Source of the DNA: Scatophagus argus
Taxonomy: Eukaryota > Chordata > Actinopteri > Scatophagidae
Reading direction: 5' to 3'
Assembly: GCF_020382885.2 (NCBI RefSeq)
Contig: NC_058502.1
Span: 12,799,950 to 12,863,949, forward strand
Length of the DNA stretch: 64,000 nucleotides
In this document: positions 37,901 to 50,960 of the stretch, piece by piece
How positions within the stretch are numbered: the first letter of the stretch is position 1
How the letters are laid out: every line of letters starts with the position of its first letter
Made by a program: the position numbers and the translations under genes
Notes under the pieces: generated by a model
The model's input: only the letters and a program-made list of their open reading frames with translations
What the model was told of the DNA's origin: nothing
Databases searched by the model: none

Positions 37901-40601
37901 AAGCAGGTTTACAATCTCAGTGTTTTTAATGTGTTACGGCAAGAAAAGCACGAGTCACACATCTCATTAACCCCGATTTACCCAAACTTTCAGAAAAATA
38001 TATACCATCATTTATTTCTGCAGTTTATAAAATGTATGTAATATCTCATAGGGTACCTGCTTCTCTGGATTTTATTAAGTGGGGAGTACCTACCCATAAA
38101 TATATAAACCCTGTTATCTTAAGCCCTGTCACCTTCCTGCTGCTGGAAATTAAAAAAAAAAAAAAGATTAAACAATATGGGTTCAATATGGGTCATGCAT
38201 GTTAAGCAGGTTTTTGCGTTATCTTTAGACATCTGTGGACCAGATTCATCATGCAGGGAAAATGAGACCTTTGAATGTGTTATTCAGATTTTAACAATAA
38301 TTTCTGATGCAGTGAACGTGTATCCAGGTCACCTTTACATTTGAGCAATATGTCATGCTCAGTCAGTGGTGAAGACCATACAGTACCTCATTAAATTCAA
38401 TCAGCATGGTAGAGCAGCGCAGCAGTGCACCACAACGAAGGTGTCACATTTACAGAGTTCATAATTCAAACATCCTCACACTTTTGTTTTCTACACCAGC
38501 ATTGACTAAACGGCCTCCTGGCAATGGTTTAAAGAAAACTGCATTAAAATAAGGAGCACAAAGGAATAAATAGCTGAATCACTATAACCTTTTCCACTAA
38601 AAACAAACAATTAAGTCTCACGTAATTATTTTGTTGTTTTGTGGTAAAATGAGAAACAGTTCATCATTGTGGAATATGTTCAGGGAATAGTTTGGGACAC
38701 GTGCTTTCAGATGAGAAGACTGATTGATGACAGTCATAGTGAACATCTCCTCTCTCTGCAAGAGAGCAAGCGTATTTCCCAGCTATCCTTCATGCATGGG
38801 TGAAGTTATGAAAGGTAGTTTTGAATATTTGAGAAAAAAAAAAAGAAGAAGAAACAATGAGTCAGGCACACAATTTGAACAGGAAATTTGATACCCATCA
38901 CTCTGAGTTGGACCAACATGAATCTGGCGGTAGCATACTGAAAAGTTGAAAAATGCTACATTAGAAACCAAATGGTTCAGAAGGCACGCTATTCATGTGT
39001 AGACTTGAAAATAAAAAAAATAAGTCCATTTAGTAAGTGTCCTGGAGCTTTTCATATGGTCTGTAGATGTATACATTTTTCTGAGCATTTTAAAGAAGTC
39101 GAATGACAACTGGGCAACATCCACTAATGTGACAGTCAAAAGCTCCAGAGAACCTATTAAATGGACCTCATGATGAGACCGTGTTTTCATTTGTTGTTTC
39201 CAAGGTCAACAGTGAGCTTTAAATTCTCAACTATATAGCAAAGTTTATCTGGATAGAATTTCCAATATTTAGCCGTGAATTATACAGTGTGCTTATATTC
39301 ACTTGATAAATTTGATTCTTAAATATTGCCGTTAAGCAACTGCACTGCAGACCTGATGGGCATCGCCTTATTTAAAGTCAGTGAGTTCAAGTTCTAAATG
39401 CATTTACTGGATAAAGCTAAAGCAGATACAACACAGTGTGAAAGGAGGAGGAGGATTTATGTAACGTGAGGGATGTTAAAGGCACACTACGCAGGATTTA
39501 TCGGCTGCTGTTTGTAAACACCCCATTCAAAGGTGCAGTAGTTCAAAGGTAGTTGATTGTTCTTTCTCGTTCCCACGTCGTCAAATACGGACACTTTGGG
39601 TTAGTTGGTTGTTGAGTCTGGAAATGAGACATCACCATCTCCAGAATCATTAATGTCCAAAACACAGCGAAATACTAAGAAATAAAGAAAATAAAAGCAC
39701 AGGGCAGAATCTCTGCAGAAACAGACATAGTTTTATATGCTGCTTTATATTGTTTTTTAGGGAAATCCTGCATTGTATACCTTTAAGGAGAATTGATTTA
39801 ATTACAATGATGACAATTATTATAATTATAATAATTATTATTATAATTACAATTCTACATAATTATACTCAATAATTATAATTACATAATTAGAATTATT
39901 GATTTAATATGTTCATAAAATACAACTGCCCTCTAACACTGTGTCTTAAATTGAATTCTAACAAATGCAGTGCATTATGCTTTGGTAAGAAGACTAAATT
40001 TTCTGCAAATGCAGGCTACAGCAATGTGCAACTTCTGCTGTTACAACCTGCCAATAAAAATGCATGGCAGTATTACAAAGAGCAAATTTTCTGATTATGT
40101 AACAACACAGGCAAGAGTGAGATAAAGTAAGACTCAAGATGCATGCTCTAGTTACACATTAAGGACCACAGTAAGCAGTGTGTTACTAAGCTGTCCTTTA
40201 GATTGTTGAGACAGAGATGTCACAGAGTGTTATGAAACCCTCAGCTGCCAACACACTCACTGGAGCGCTCAACTTTGGACCCTCTGTGTGTAAAGCATCA
40301 TGGAATGAGTCAAAATGTGTCCTTGTTTGCTGGTAGGTGACATTTTACTGTGAGGCTGGGGGACTCAATATTGTGCAGTGTCAACCCTACTACAATGCTC
40401 TTTTCCCTTAACTATATTAATTGAATACTTCAACATTATGAGTAGGAATGTGTGTAAAAACATGGGAAGTCTCTGCATATATGTGGCTATGGCTTATTTT
40501 CATCTCAAGTGCAAGACTATTCTAGATAAGAAGATACATATACCTGCTAGCAGCATTAGCTAACGCGCTACAGTGAGAACTGGGCTGCGATTTCTCAAAT
40601 G
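34950..40601. other. gene-poor region between fbxo9 and elovl5
   Basis: I found no coding exon here. The part nearest 40601 must be elovl5 3' UTR; its poly(A) site is not obvious. A degraded repeat with GTTAGATGAGAGGATTGATA and CACTCTCATACTTGTC lies at about 35835-35885, related to one at 45.5 kb. An ATT/TAA-rich block occupies 39795-39900. In human this interval holds GCM1; no GCM-domain exon was recognised. Confidence 0.45.
39795..39903. repeat. AT-rich simple repeat
   Basis: These are interleaved ATTATAATTATAATAATTATT units, with partial palindromy. This is simple sequence with no evident function. Confidence 0.7.
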
Positions 40602-43600
40602 TCAATCCATCCTCAGCTTCTTGTGTCCACTGTGCTCCATAGACGGTGTCCCATTTGCATGTCCATTTGTTGATACAGGAGAGCCGTTCATGTGCTCCTT
40701 CTGTCGAGAAGGGCTGCGCTTCTTGTAAGTCTTGTGTGGGGAAAAAGAGAGGCGGAGAGAGTACATAAAGTCTATATGAGAACAAATAGATAACATTTCA
40801 TTTGCAATATGGAGAATAACACTGGCTCAATTCTTCATTTTTCAACACGGGCCTCCTGCAGCTCTCCTTCATAAACAGGTCACAAATATGAAGTTTAATT
40901 TAAAAAATGATTAGTTGTTTTCTAAAACAGCAGGACATTGTAGTTCTTCTCTGTCATTACTGAAACAGGAGTAAAAGACAGCATTTGTTGAGAACTACCA
41001 GCCGCGGATTAATAGACATTTGATGTTCTACTGGGAACAGGTATCGACATCCATAACTTCCTCAACATTTTTTTAGACCCTGGTGCTACAGATTTTTTGA
41101 ATCCAGGTGTCGTCTGAATAAGTGATTGACTGCATTGCAGTCTGCAGCTGTTTTTATCAAATTCATCATAACGTGCAAAATTTATGTCTGTGGTAAAAAT
41201 GAAGATTGTGAAACTTAAATGTTTCTTGCACCCGAATAATCGCAATTGTGACCTAAAAGCGCTTGAAGCTTTCAGCATAATGAGTAATTACATTTATGTG
41301 ATTTGACAAATTACAAAATGTGGATATATTTTGTTATGCACTACAATGCACCGATCTAAGCATGGGAAACCTCTGTGACTCCCCTGGCCCAAAATCACAG
41401 ATAGCAGGGGTGCAAATATATGATATTTTAATTCATTCAATTCAATAATGATAATAAATAATAATAATAATTAAACATTTTTTAAGTTCATTTATCGTGA
41501 GGCCTCAGGTTGGCTCGCGGTCTGTGACTTTAAGCTTCACTAAGCCCATGCATTAAGACACCACTGTTTACATCAGCAGGACGGGGTATCTGGGATTGAC
41601 TCATATGAAACAACAGTGCCCATGTTCATCATAACGAAGGAACACGTCACAACGTGGCTCATTGTCGTGTTTTTAACAGGATTTGCACACCAGTATGGCC
41701 TGCAGGAATGAGACATATCAAAGTTCAGATACACAGAGAACACTTGTTATTCAGATCAATCTGCTGTCGGTTTTAGTCTTTCAATGTGATTAACTGACGA
41801 TAAGAAACATCACCAGACTCATCCTTTAAACTCATTCAAATACAACTTACCTGAAAGTAGAAGTTTAAGAAAAAGATCATGAGTGTGATCGTGTAGCCTA
41901 TTTGTAAGTACAGCCATCCCACGGGGACGCCACACGGCCATATGGCTGCACACATCGTCTGACACATGGTTAAAAAGAACTGGATCTGCGGAGGAAACAC
42001 GACATACACACACACACATACACATGCAGACACATGCTAGAGTGAGAAGGTGACCCAGAGAGGCTATAGAAACATCATATTGATTCAGGGCCCAAAATAT
42101 CTTATGGACAGTAAAAGTGTCTGCACTGCGTTAAAGCTGAAGAAGCAGCTGATGAAAATAGTCCAAGAACAGTCATCACATACAAACCAAAGACTGACAA
42201 CAAACTTTAATTTAACTTACAAACAACTAACTTACTTTAAAAAGTATATTTACTCAAGTGCAGGGTATTTGTATTTTACTTGAGTATTTCTATTTCATGC
42301 TACTTCATATTTCCACTTCTTATTTCACAGTAAAATAAATGTAACATAACGGACATAATTCTTTTTAAAAAACTATTTCCTGTTCAAAAACGATTTGTAT
42401 TTTTATACTTACCAGGTCACAATAATTACAAATATCTAGGAAAAATTACAAATTTCTACCCCCCCCCCCCCAAAAAAAAAGCTTGGGTCTCAGGAAGTTA
42501 ATTATATTTTGTAAATTTACTTAAGTAACCTTTTGAGTTCAGGACTTGTACGCTGTGATATTACTACTTTTACTTAATATCTGAATACTTCTTCCACCAC
42601 TGGAAGGAAACTACAGGATGAACCCACCATCTGTAACTGTGTGATGTACTTCTTCCACCAAAGGTATGGTCGAATGCCCGGGATGGCTGAGAGGCCGTAG
42701 TACGAATACATCACGACGTGGACGAAGCTGTTTATGGCGGCACCGAAGTATGCTGACAAGACACAGAAGAGAGTCGTGAAAAGTGATTCATCTACAGCAA
42801 ACTATAACTGTCAGTAAACATGGCCAGCGATTGACTGGCATTCAGGACTGCAGTGATCACACAGGGAATAACAAACATTTCATTAGTCTGCTCTGTTTGG
42901 AACAGTTACTACAGAGTCCCAGTAAAATCAACAGAAGCCATTAACAGTATTGTAATACAGAAATAATACAGTTAGCATCTGATAAATAATCCAACATATT
43001 TATGGATCAGAAATGTGATATCATAGTTAAGTCAATGGGAAAGAGTGCATTAAAAAATGATGTTACACAGTGCAGCAACGTCCACTTTGTGTCCTTTAAG
43101 GCTTTGTGAGGAAAGCAGGCTGTTTTCAAGGGCTAATGGGTTTAACGCCGGAGCACCTGAATTATTTAGCTCGCTGTGAGGCCGAGCAGTTGTAACTGGA
43201 AAGATGTGAGTCACTGGAGGGCGAAGTTGTGTTAAATCACTCACAGTGGCCACAGGGTTGCCAGTTCATAACGAACCACCAGATATTCAGCATGGTAGCG
43301 TGGTGGTAGACATGAAGAAATGAGATCTGGTGATTATTCTTTCGCAGTATGAAGAAAAAGGTGTCCATGAACTCGATGAGCTTAGAGAAGTAGTACCACC
43401 ACAGGACATTCATGATCTGAGGTGCAACACAGAAAAACAAAAGTTCTTAAACACATAAAGGGGGAAAACTTCCTGAAGATATAATAAAGACATAAAAATG
43501 CAGTGCAAAAGTTCATCCAATATCCACACACACAGAAACACCCCTTTATCATACGAGGTGATGAGGAGATCCGTGGTGAAAGTTCAGTATGAACCATAAA

Positions 43601-46600
43601 GCAATTCAACTATCTGATGCAGTGACACATTGATAAATCTTTTTATTTAATAATCACTGCAGACCTTCAAAGCCATGCAGATTTCACTCGGAGAACTGTT
43701 TTCACCTCCACCGCAGAGTTCAGCAGGGACACTGAGGAGTCATCACGATGACATGAGTCGGATTAAATTGACTACCTGCTCATCTGCTGGGATTTACAGA
43801 CATTTGCCCATAGAACTAAGAGAGATTCCAAAGATAAAACTAGCTAGCTATCTAGCTGTCCTACAGTAACTGGTACTGACACATTTCCTGCACTGTTTTT
43901 TTATATCTAGTAAACGAAAGGGGAATCATGAACTTTGAAATGAGATGATGCTAAAGATGTGGTCAAATGAAAATCAAATCACCAGCAATAAACACAGAGA
44001 AGGCTGCAGGGTGCACACCTGACCCACCTTGTTATCCGCTTCCTCTGCACTGTGTGAGTTCTGGCAGTAGAAGTTGTAGCCACCATACCACACTGCAGTA
44101 ACAAGCTGAAGAAAAAGCCATTAAGAATGAATGATGACTGGTGAGTGGATATTGCACCAAATCCACGAATAAGTAAGCTACACACACACCACAATGCACA
44201 AATGTAAAAGTAAAACTCAAAAGATATGATGCTGTAAAATGTGACCGTCGTTACAGAGTGATGAACACATGCACAGACAGACAGCAAGACACATGACTAG
44301 ATTTGATCCTTTCTGGTGTCAGCAATCGTTGGTTGCTGAAGTTGGTTTTAAGTTAATGTTGAAATATTATGGATGAAAAGTGTTGTTAGGTTAATTCCTT
44401 TTTGAAATACACAATATTTACAATCTAAGTCTTGACACCTGTGCAAAAATCACAAAGGACATAACCCGGCTCTGCTTTCGTAGGCTGAGTAGCACTGCCT
44501 GTGACAAGAAGATGTGTCTGTATGTGTGAAATTGGCATTGCTTTAAAGAATAAACATTCGGATTCACGTATATGCTGTGGTCTAATGCTGATTCACCAAA
44601 TCAATACAGATCCGCTGTCTTTGTCAGCTGCTGTAAAATACTGCACTAATAAACCTCTGAGCCAAGAAACTGCCTGCAATTAACAACAGAATGAAGCTTG
44701 GTTTTTAAACATCGAGTATTTTATCACGTGCACGCAGACGTTAGCTCCCCGCTGACCTGATATACCTCCTCGATTCGTTTCCCAGTCCTACAGTAGCAAG
44801 AGTCAGTCTATAAACGAACAAAATGAATCGCTATCAGTTTCAATCAGTGTTTAATGTGATGGACCTCTGTGCCCTGGAAAACTGACAAGAACTAAACTGC
44901 TATGGACTTTGATTCACATCAGGTGACATTGATTTTGGACTGCTCACCCCATGGCCGGGGAACAGTCAGAGTACAGCATGTTAATGAATCTCTATGCCAA
45001 CAGTCCACTGGGGCCTTATGCAATGCAGACACAAAGACAAGAAACTTGCTGGATGGAGAAGAGAGTACAGATACTTTATACTGTTAGCTCCTTGTGTTCA
45101 CATGTACACAAAACAAGATACTGTCATTCTGAGGAAGTCTGAGCCCTATCACTACAGCAATAAAAAAACGGCAACATGAAACAACAGAATATGCCTCCTT
45201 GCCAAATAATGATGCAATTACAGGTTTGTTGCCATCACTGCATCTATGAATTTCACTTATTTAGTCAGCTGTTTATGAAAAGCAGTTTTTCGGCAAACAA
45301 TAAGGGGCTGTGCTGATGTCCGACGTCTGTGAGGGCATGAGGGATGTGACGGCTGAAACAATGAGTCTGTCAGCGTCCAGCTGTGTCCCTCTCACTCCCT
45401 GACGGCGTCGTCTCTTATAGCAGCTTTCAGTAGCCGCAGACCCTTGTCTAATCAGAGTCAAGTGTTAAAAGATGCAGGTAAATATTTTTTTGGTAAATAC
45501 GCTCAGTTGCTTTCTTGCTGAGAGTTAGATGAAAAGACTGATGCCACTCTCATACCTGTCCACTAAACATGAAGCTACTGTAGACCTCAGTGATCTCACT
45601 GTGGTCAGATAACACAATGCTCATCGGTGCTCATCCCTGAAGTGCTTTATAGGTGATTAATAATCAGTTCTGCAGTCTATAATTAACCAGTGTAGACTGG
45701 CCAACACTGGTGTAATATGTGGTCTTTGCATGGAATAAACATGTTCTTTTGTAAGCTATAGAGGTGCTGGCATTAGGATTTTTTTGCCTTGGCAGAGCCA
45801 CACTATGTTTCTCCTTCCATTCAGTCTTAATGTTAAGATAAGCTAAGTTAACTAGATGCAGGCTGTAACTTTATTTAACATATACAAGAGAACGGTCTCA
45901 ATCTTCTCATCTAACTGATGAGAAAGCAATTAAACATATTTTCTAAAATGTGAAAGTGTTTCTTTGATTAAACATACATATGTTTGGTCATATTCGCACA
46001 TTAGAATCTGAAGTGAGCAAGCAGCTCTGGTTCAGGTCAGTTTCCTCTTTGTTCTTTGATAATCTCAAGTGTGACGTTGCAGTCACTGCTTTGGCCTACT
46101 TCAACACATCTCTGCCAAGAGCAGACTGCTTACCTCATAGAACATGTAGAAAGACAAGAGTGTGAGGCCCAGATTGTAGAACACCAGGAGGCCTCTGCAC
46201 GAGTACGGCTGTCTGTATTTCATGTACTTGGGCCCCATCCACACAATCAGAAGGTATATGACTGTAAGTGCAAAGGTTGGTGGGTAGTTGTCGAGCAGCA
46301 GCCATCCCCGCACCCGCTGATCTGAAATATAGAGATAAACGGGAGGCCGATAATGTGACCTCAATGGTAGCAGCAGATGAACTTGAAAAGTGACAAGCAG
46401 CAGTGCACACTGAGGAATGTTTTCTCAACACCTAGAAAGGTCAAGAAGGTAAAAAACACCCTGCAGAATTCTTGTGCTAATCCATACACTGCATACAGCA
46501 TCTAAGGAAGGATTTGGGTCAGTGGGTTTAGGTGAAGTTTACCATCACTGCTTCCCTCACTTCCCTACATGTTAACTGTAGTAAAGTGCTAATCTCATGT

Positions 46601-46720
46601 GGTAATTGCAGCATTTACAGCAGTCTGGTGGAAAGCTAGATGACAATATAAACTTGACTTACCTCTGGGACCAATCCATGTCTCTAACTGAGCGTTAAGT
46701 TTAAGATTGAAGGTCTCCAT
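40602..46720 (-). CDS. elovl5: elovl5, very long chain fatty acid elongase 5
   Basis: Seven coding exons: 46720-46663, 46321-46134, 44105-44028, 43416-43245, 42752-42628, 41985-41851, 40730-40602. They total 885 nt, 294 residues, the usual fish Elovl5 length. The start is [19 protein letters not shown]. The histidine box HVYHH is at residues 143-147, preceded by [20 protein letters not shown] and followed by NIWWFVMNW and [11 protein letters not shown], all elongase hallmarks. Several membrane helices are evident. The C-terminus KKLRMD is an ER-retention style lysine motif. Elovl5 adds two carbons to C18 and C20 polyunsaturated acids in the ER, a step toward EPA/DHA and arachidonic acid. The fish sequence strings distinguish it from Elovl2 and Elovl4. 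A noncoding first exon lies near 50.7 kb. Confidence 0.96.
42240..42602. mobile_element. hAT-like MITE in elovl5 intron 5
   Basis: The right end is CTGAATACTTCTTCCACCAC followed by TG, the reverse of the CAGTGGTGGAAGAAGTATTC terminus common in fish MITEs. Inside are ACTTGAGTATTTCTATTTCA and TTTACTTAATATC stretches typical of the family, plus a C-run and A-run at 42461-42480. The left end is less clear. Related sequence occurs at about 49600-49745 and 51213-51345. Confidence 0.6.
45510..45955. mobile_element. MITE-like element with inverted ends in elovl5 intron 2
   Basis: The left end TTGCTTTCTTGCTGAGAGTT, then AGATGAAAAGACTGATG, is matched in inverse by the right end, whose reverse complement reads TTGCTTTCTCATCAGTTAGA, then TGAGAAGATTGA. 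The interior has no frame. This fits a nonautonomous DNA transposon; a fragment of one end recurs at about 35835. Family unknown to me. Confidence 0.5.
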
Positions 46721-49114
46721 TTGTCACCTAAAAACAGAGCAACATTAGCATTTGTGATGTTTCTGATGAATGTAAGTGCAATATACACTCTCGGTTGTAG
46801 CATATTTTGGTTTCATTGACCATATGTAAAAATGTGTAACACGAGAACTCCCCAAAGTAAAGCCAAGGGATCTTGACTGCCCCTTGTGGCTGGCTCCAGT
46901 ACAGGTTATAAACCCCTCCCTCCCCCTCCATGTTAGCAGAGGGGACATACTCTGCATTCGACCAAGCTGATGAGTTGGAATTTCGACTTCGAGGGCGTTC
47001 TATTTGTCCCTTCCAGCTTTGGAAGTTGGAAAACAACTTGGAAAACGACTTACGAGTACAAATCAAAAGCAGCAATAGACCAAACTAAAAACTCACAGTA
47101 CATGTCAAATAATTTATTCCCATAGACTGTTTCTTTCATTTTAGGCTTTACTTAACCTGCTGATGTTTGCTCAAGTGTTTTTGATAAGCTTGGTTTTAAT
47201 TTGTTATTTGATGTTACAAAAAAATGTGGGGGGAAATGTTGACAGCTTAGCTCTGCTTGTGACTGGGTCATACAAGTGTATGGTCAAGAACTCAATGCAA
47301 CCGCTCCACCGCACAATCGTTACTGCACAGACATCAGTGCAAGATGGTAACACTTGTATCTGGGATGTTTTGGCTTCACTTTTGGCCAATAGGAGGAAGT
47401 GGGGATGCATCATGAGTAACTAGTTTCAAGCTGTAAAACCAAAACAGTGAACTAAAACAATGCCCAGTAGAGCTGAGGTGAACTGAAGCGTGGAGTGATA
47501 AGTGTTTGTAAGTTTGTCAGTACGAGTGGCATAATTTACATTGCACATGTTAATGTGACCCATTGTTGTACGATGATATTGAGTGATCATAACGTAAAAA
47601 ATGCAAAGTAAAAAATGAAAACAAAAGTTGTCAATCTGATACACATATTAAAACCACATTAAGACATGAACTGAAATTATAATCGTATTTCTTACCACAG
47701 ATGCTCACCAGTCAGTACTCTGGTATTTGTTAAGACTTACCATCTATACACTCATTTGTGTTTTTGTCTCTTTGTGCTCCAGCCTGTCCACCCGCACTAT
47801 GTAATACATCCCTTACTTCATTAACTGATAACTTTTACATCCCCATGGTTTCACAAAACAGATCAAATGTGTCCACTCTGATACTGAAAACAAGAAGCCA
47901 GGAATCTGGAGCAGAGACAATAACCACATCTCTATTCAGGCATGACTGGTGTATAGCGATTCTCTGACTACTAGGTTGTTGAAGATAATGTGAGTGTCAA
48001 AACGTACAGATTTATTACTGCTAATGTGCTCCGTTTATTAATTAATACAGATTCTTGTCTGGCCCAGACAGCACTGCTAGATTTACTTTGACAGTGTAGC
48101 AGACCTCAGAGCTTTACTCCCTACTAATGTATCATCAAAGTGCAGGAAGTGTTTTGACCGATATTTAAGCACGGACAGCCATTTTTGGACACCATTTCAA
48201 TCATATTTCGACACTTTATAACTGCAGAACAACTGCCATCTACTGAAGAAAAAGACGGCCCAAATAAAGTTGTGACAAGATTATTCACAAATGCAAAGAA
48301 AAAGCTGTACAAATCTCTGTATACCAACGTGATAGCTGAGGTGTTTGCACAGTCCTGCAGAAGTTCATACTGTTCGCAAGACCCTACTGTATCACTTCAG
48401 ACTTTGCACAAATGCATCCTAGCAGTCACATGGATCTTAGTATGTCAGTGTTCTGTTTCTATTGTATCCAAGGTTTACATTCAGTTCAGTCCGATAGAGT
48501 CACAGACTGTCACACCACTGGACACTGTCTACACCTGCATTTACAGACAAAACACAAGATAAAATATGGACTATAGTCTGCTCTTTGTCTTCCTTCCATA
48601 ATCCCTCCTCATGTGTGATGTGGTGGCTCTTGCGTTATACATGACAGAGTGAACCTCTGTACATTATACATCAAATTTAGCATTCATCCCCCTTGTAAAC
48701 ATGCAAAATATATTCCAGTCCACCAAACACTGCATGTAATGGTGAACATATTACTAATAATTGCATTTGTCCATCATCACTTGTGAAAATATGGCTTATT
48801 GTGATCCGCCCAGCACAGTAATATCCGTGCTCTGATTATAAGAGATGCATTAGGCTGCACCAAACCACAATAATCTGCCAGGCCTTAATCAGAGCATGAT
48901 GAGCCACAACAGGAGGGCAGGGTAGCAGCCGGTCAGAGAGTCTTTGCTAGCTAGAAGCAGCAAATTAAGTCAATCTGTCAATTAATTTTCTGTATTTTTA
49001 GCATCCTTCATCCTTGTCTGTTTTAAATTTTTCAATTTCCTGCATCTTGTCAATTAATGGCCTATATCTACTTCTATAATGCTCTTGTGTTTGATTTCTA
49101 GGTTCTGATTTTAA

Positions 49115-49190
49115 CTGATTGTTAAGCACTTTGGGAACCTGTTTTTTAAAAGGTGCTTTATAAATAAAGTTGTTATTATTATTAAATACA
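49115..49190 (+). mobile_element. LINE-type 3' tail
   Basis: CACTTTGGGAACCTG, then AAGGTGCTTTATAAATAAAG and a TTATTA repeat, is a frequent fish retroelement tail. It is a fragment only. Confidence 0.5.
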
Positions 49191-49599
49191 ATAAAACAAC
49201 CAGGAGGGGCTGCATCTACCTAAAACGTGGATGCATCATCTGGACTCACAGAGCAGTTTCATCACTATAGGTGAATACTTCAATATAGTGTAAAGGGTTT
49301 GGGCTGGGCAATATGACAGTATGTCCAACAATATGAGCTACAATCAAAAGATTTTGTAGCTCTAATCTCTGATTGTAATAAACCATTGTGTGCAATGTTT
49401 CAAGTCAGATGAAGGATTTCTTTATTTTCATGTTGGAGTTTTGTATCAGTGTGATGATGGGCCTATTTGTTCTTTCAATTTCAAGTTTTTAAAAACAGAC
49501 ATACATCGCTGTAGATTAAACTACTAAAGTATTTAAAATGAGCTTAGCCTTAAACATCTACCGCACTGAGACAGACAATATTTTACTGCAAAATGACTA

Positions 49600-49745
49600 C
49601 TCTAAATTTTGATACTTTTAGACATGTTTTGCTCATAATACTTACATATTTTTGCTTAAGTAAGTATTTGAATGCAGAACTTCACTTGTAGTGCTGTATT
49701 TTCACAGTGTGGTATTAGTACTTTTACTTAAGCAAAGGATCTGAA
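49600..49745. mobile_element. MITE fragment (same family as 42240-42602)
   Basis: ACTTTTACTTAAGCAAAGGA, then TCTGAAAAC, and CTTAAGTAAGTATTTGAATG are the repeated building blocks of the hAT-like MITE seen in elovl5 intron 5. Terminal repeats are not intact. Confidence 0.45.
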
Positions 49746-50696
49746 AACTTAATTTGAAATGAAATTTGGGACCACATGATATTTTAACTGTAAATATATT
49801 GGCAATGACAATGTCTGGTAATATTCTTTAAATAGTGCAACTATGTGTATTGCACTTGTATGGTGAGTACACAACTGTGTAGATCAGTACTGCGAATAAC
49901 TGTACAGTGAATCTATACAGACGGGTAGAAAAGACATAATGCTAGTATAGTATAATGTATGGTATCACGTGGCCAACATCACAGTGTACGGACATATATG
50001 AAATGGCTCTACATACCGGAAGTGTCCCAAAAATAACACTTTTTGGATCCCACCATTCAGACATGCTAAATTGCAAAAATCGAGCCAGGAGTCAAGTTTC
50101 TACAGGAAGACCACCAAGAAGTTTGTCACGGTACTGACAGCTAGGCTATCAATCATACACAGAGTTAAATAATTAGGCCTCGAGTCTATATAAATATACT
50201 GCAGCAATCATCCGCGTGTGTCTTTAAAGTAATATTTCATGTGATGGTCATGACATATCGCTAATGCCTGACAAATACTGTACCCTGCTAAATCCGCGTC
50301 CTGTCGCTGATTTGCGCCACAGTAATATAGATATAAAAGTATTTTTTTTTCTATCGGGGTCACACGTGAAACGTAAACTACCCTTTCCGCGCCGTAGTCC
50401 ACGGTCTCCGGTTCAACTGAGAGATGTGCGCGCTGTGCTGATGACGGCGCTTATCTCATTACATCATTCTCTAATTTCATAAGTCAAACTCACACACACA
50501 CGAATCAGTGAGAATCATTTAAAAAAAAGAAAAGGGGGGAAAAAAATAGTAATGTCGCATCTTGCCGATCGCATCCAGGCTAAACAGAGGCAGCCTAAAG
50601 GTCACCGCTTCAGCATCACCCAAACTCATCGCTCATACAGACGCCATGCGCGCTCCAGCATTTTTGTTTAAAATAAAAATTGAGAGGAAGGCTTAC

Positions 50697-50960
50697 CAAA
50701 AAGTCACCTAGCCGCCCGGTCGCGTTAGATAGGCAGCGAAATGATGTGTGCGGATGAAGAGATGCAGCTGTGTGCCTGCTTACCTTTTAAAGGGAGAGAA
50801 AACGACTGTGTAACCTTGGCTGGCTGGCTGGCTGGCCCGTCTGAGCACAATGTGCAGCCTTGTCGCTCAGTGGAAAATAGTGGGAGGAACTCACAGACTG
50901 GCCCAATGCCCCGCAGGAGAGTTGCAGCCAGGAGGTGACCCGGTGTGTTGCAACGAGACA
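50697..50960 (-). promoter_or_regulatory. elovl5: elovl5 noncoding first exon(s) and promoter
   Basis: Two good minus-strand donors are present: TTTTTG|GTAAGC at 50697/50696 and TTTTAAAAG|GTAAGC at 50784/50783. Either could end a 5' noncoding exon, so alternative first exons are possible. The flanks (50390-50960) carry more CG and GC-rich words than the neighbourhood (CCGCGCCGTAG, CGCCCGGTCGCG). A short CA repeat follows at 50960. Confidence 0.5.

Larger units (their letters stand above)
46721..50696 (-). other. elovl5: elovl5 first intron
   Basis: The 5' intron runs between the ATG exon and the noncoding first exon. It contains a LINE-type tail at about 49115-49190 (AAGGTGCTTTATAAATAAAG followed by TTATTATTATTA) and MITE-like sequence at about 49600-49745. 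A 125-codon frame at 48185-48562 shows no family features and I do not call it. Confidence 0.45.

Noticed and set aside
41990-42030. CA repeats here and near 50960 as a CRISPR-like or regulatory array
   Set aside because: Plain CA/TG microsatellites; no spacer structure, and the genome is vertebrate.
48185-48562. 125-codon plus-strand frame in elovl5 intron 1
   Set aside because: No recognisable domain, no splice context, and composition like the surrounding intron.
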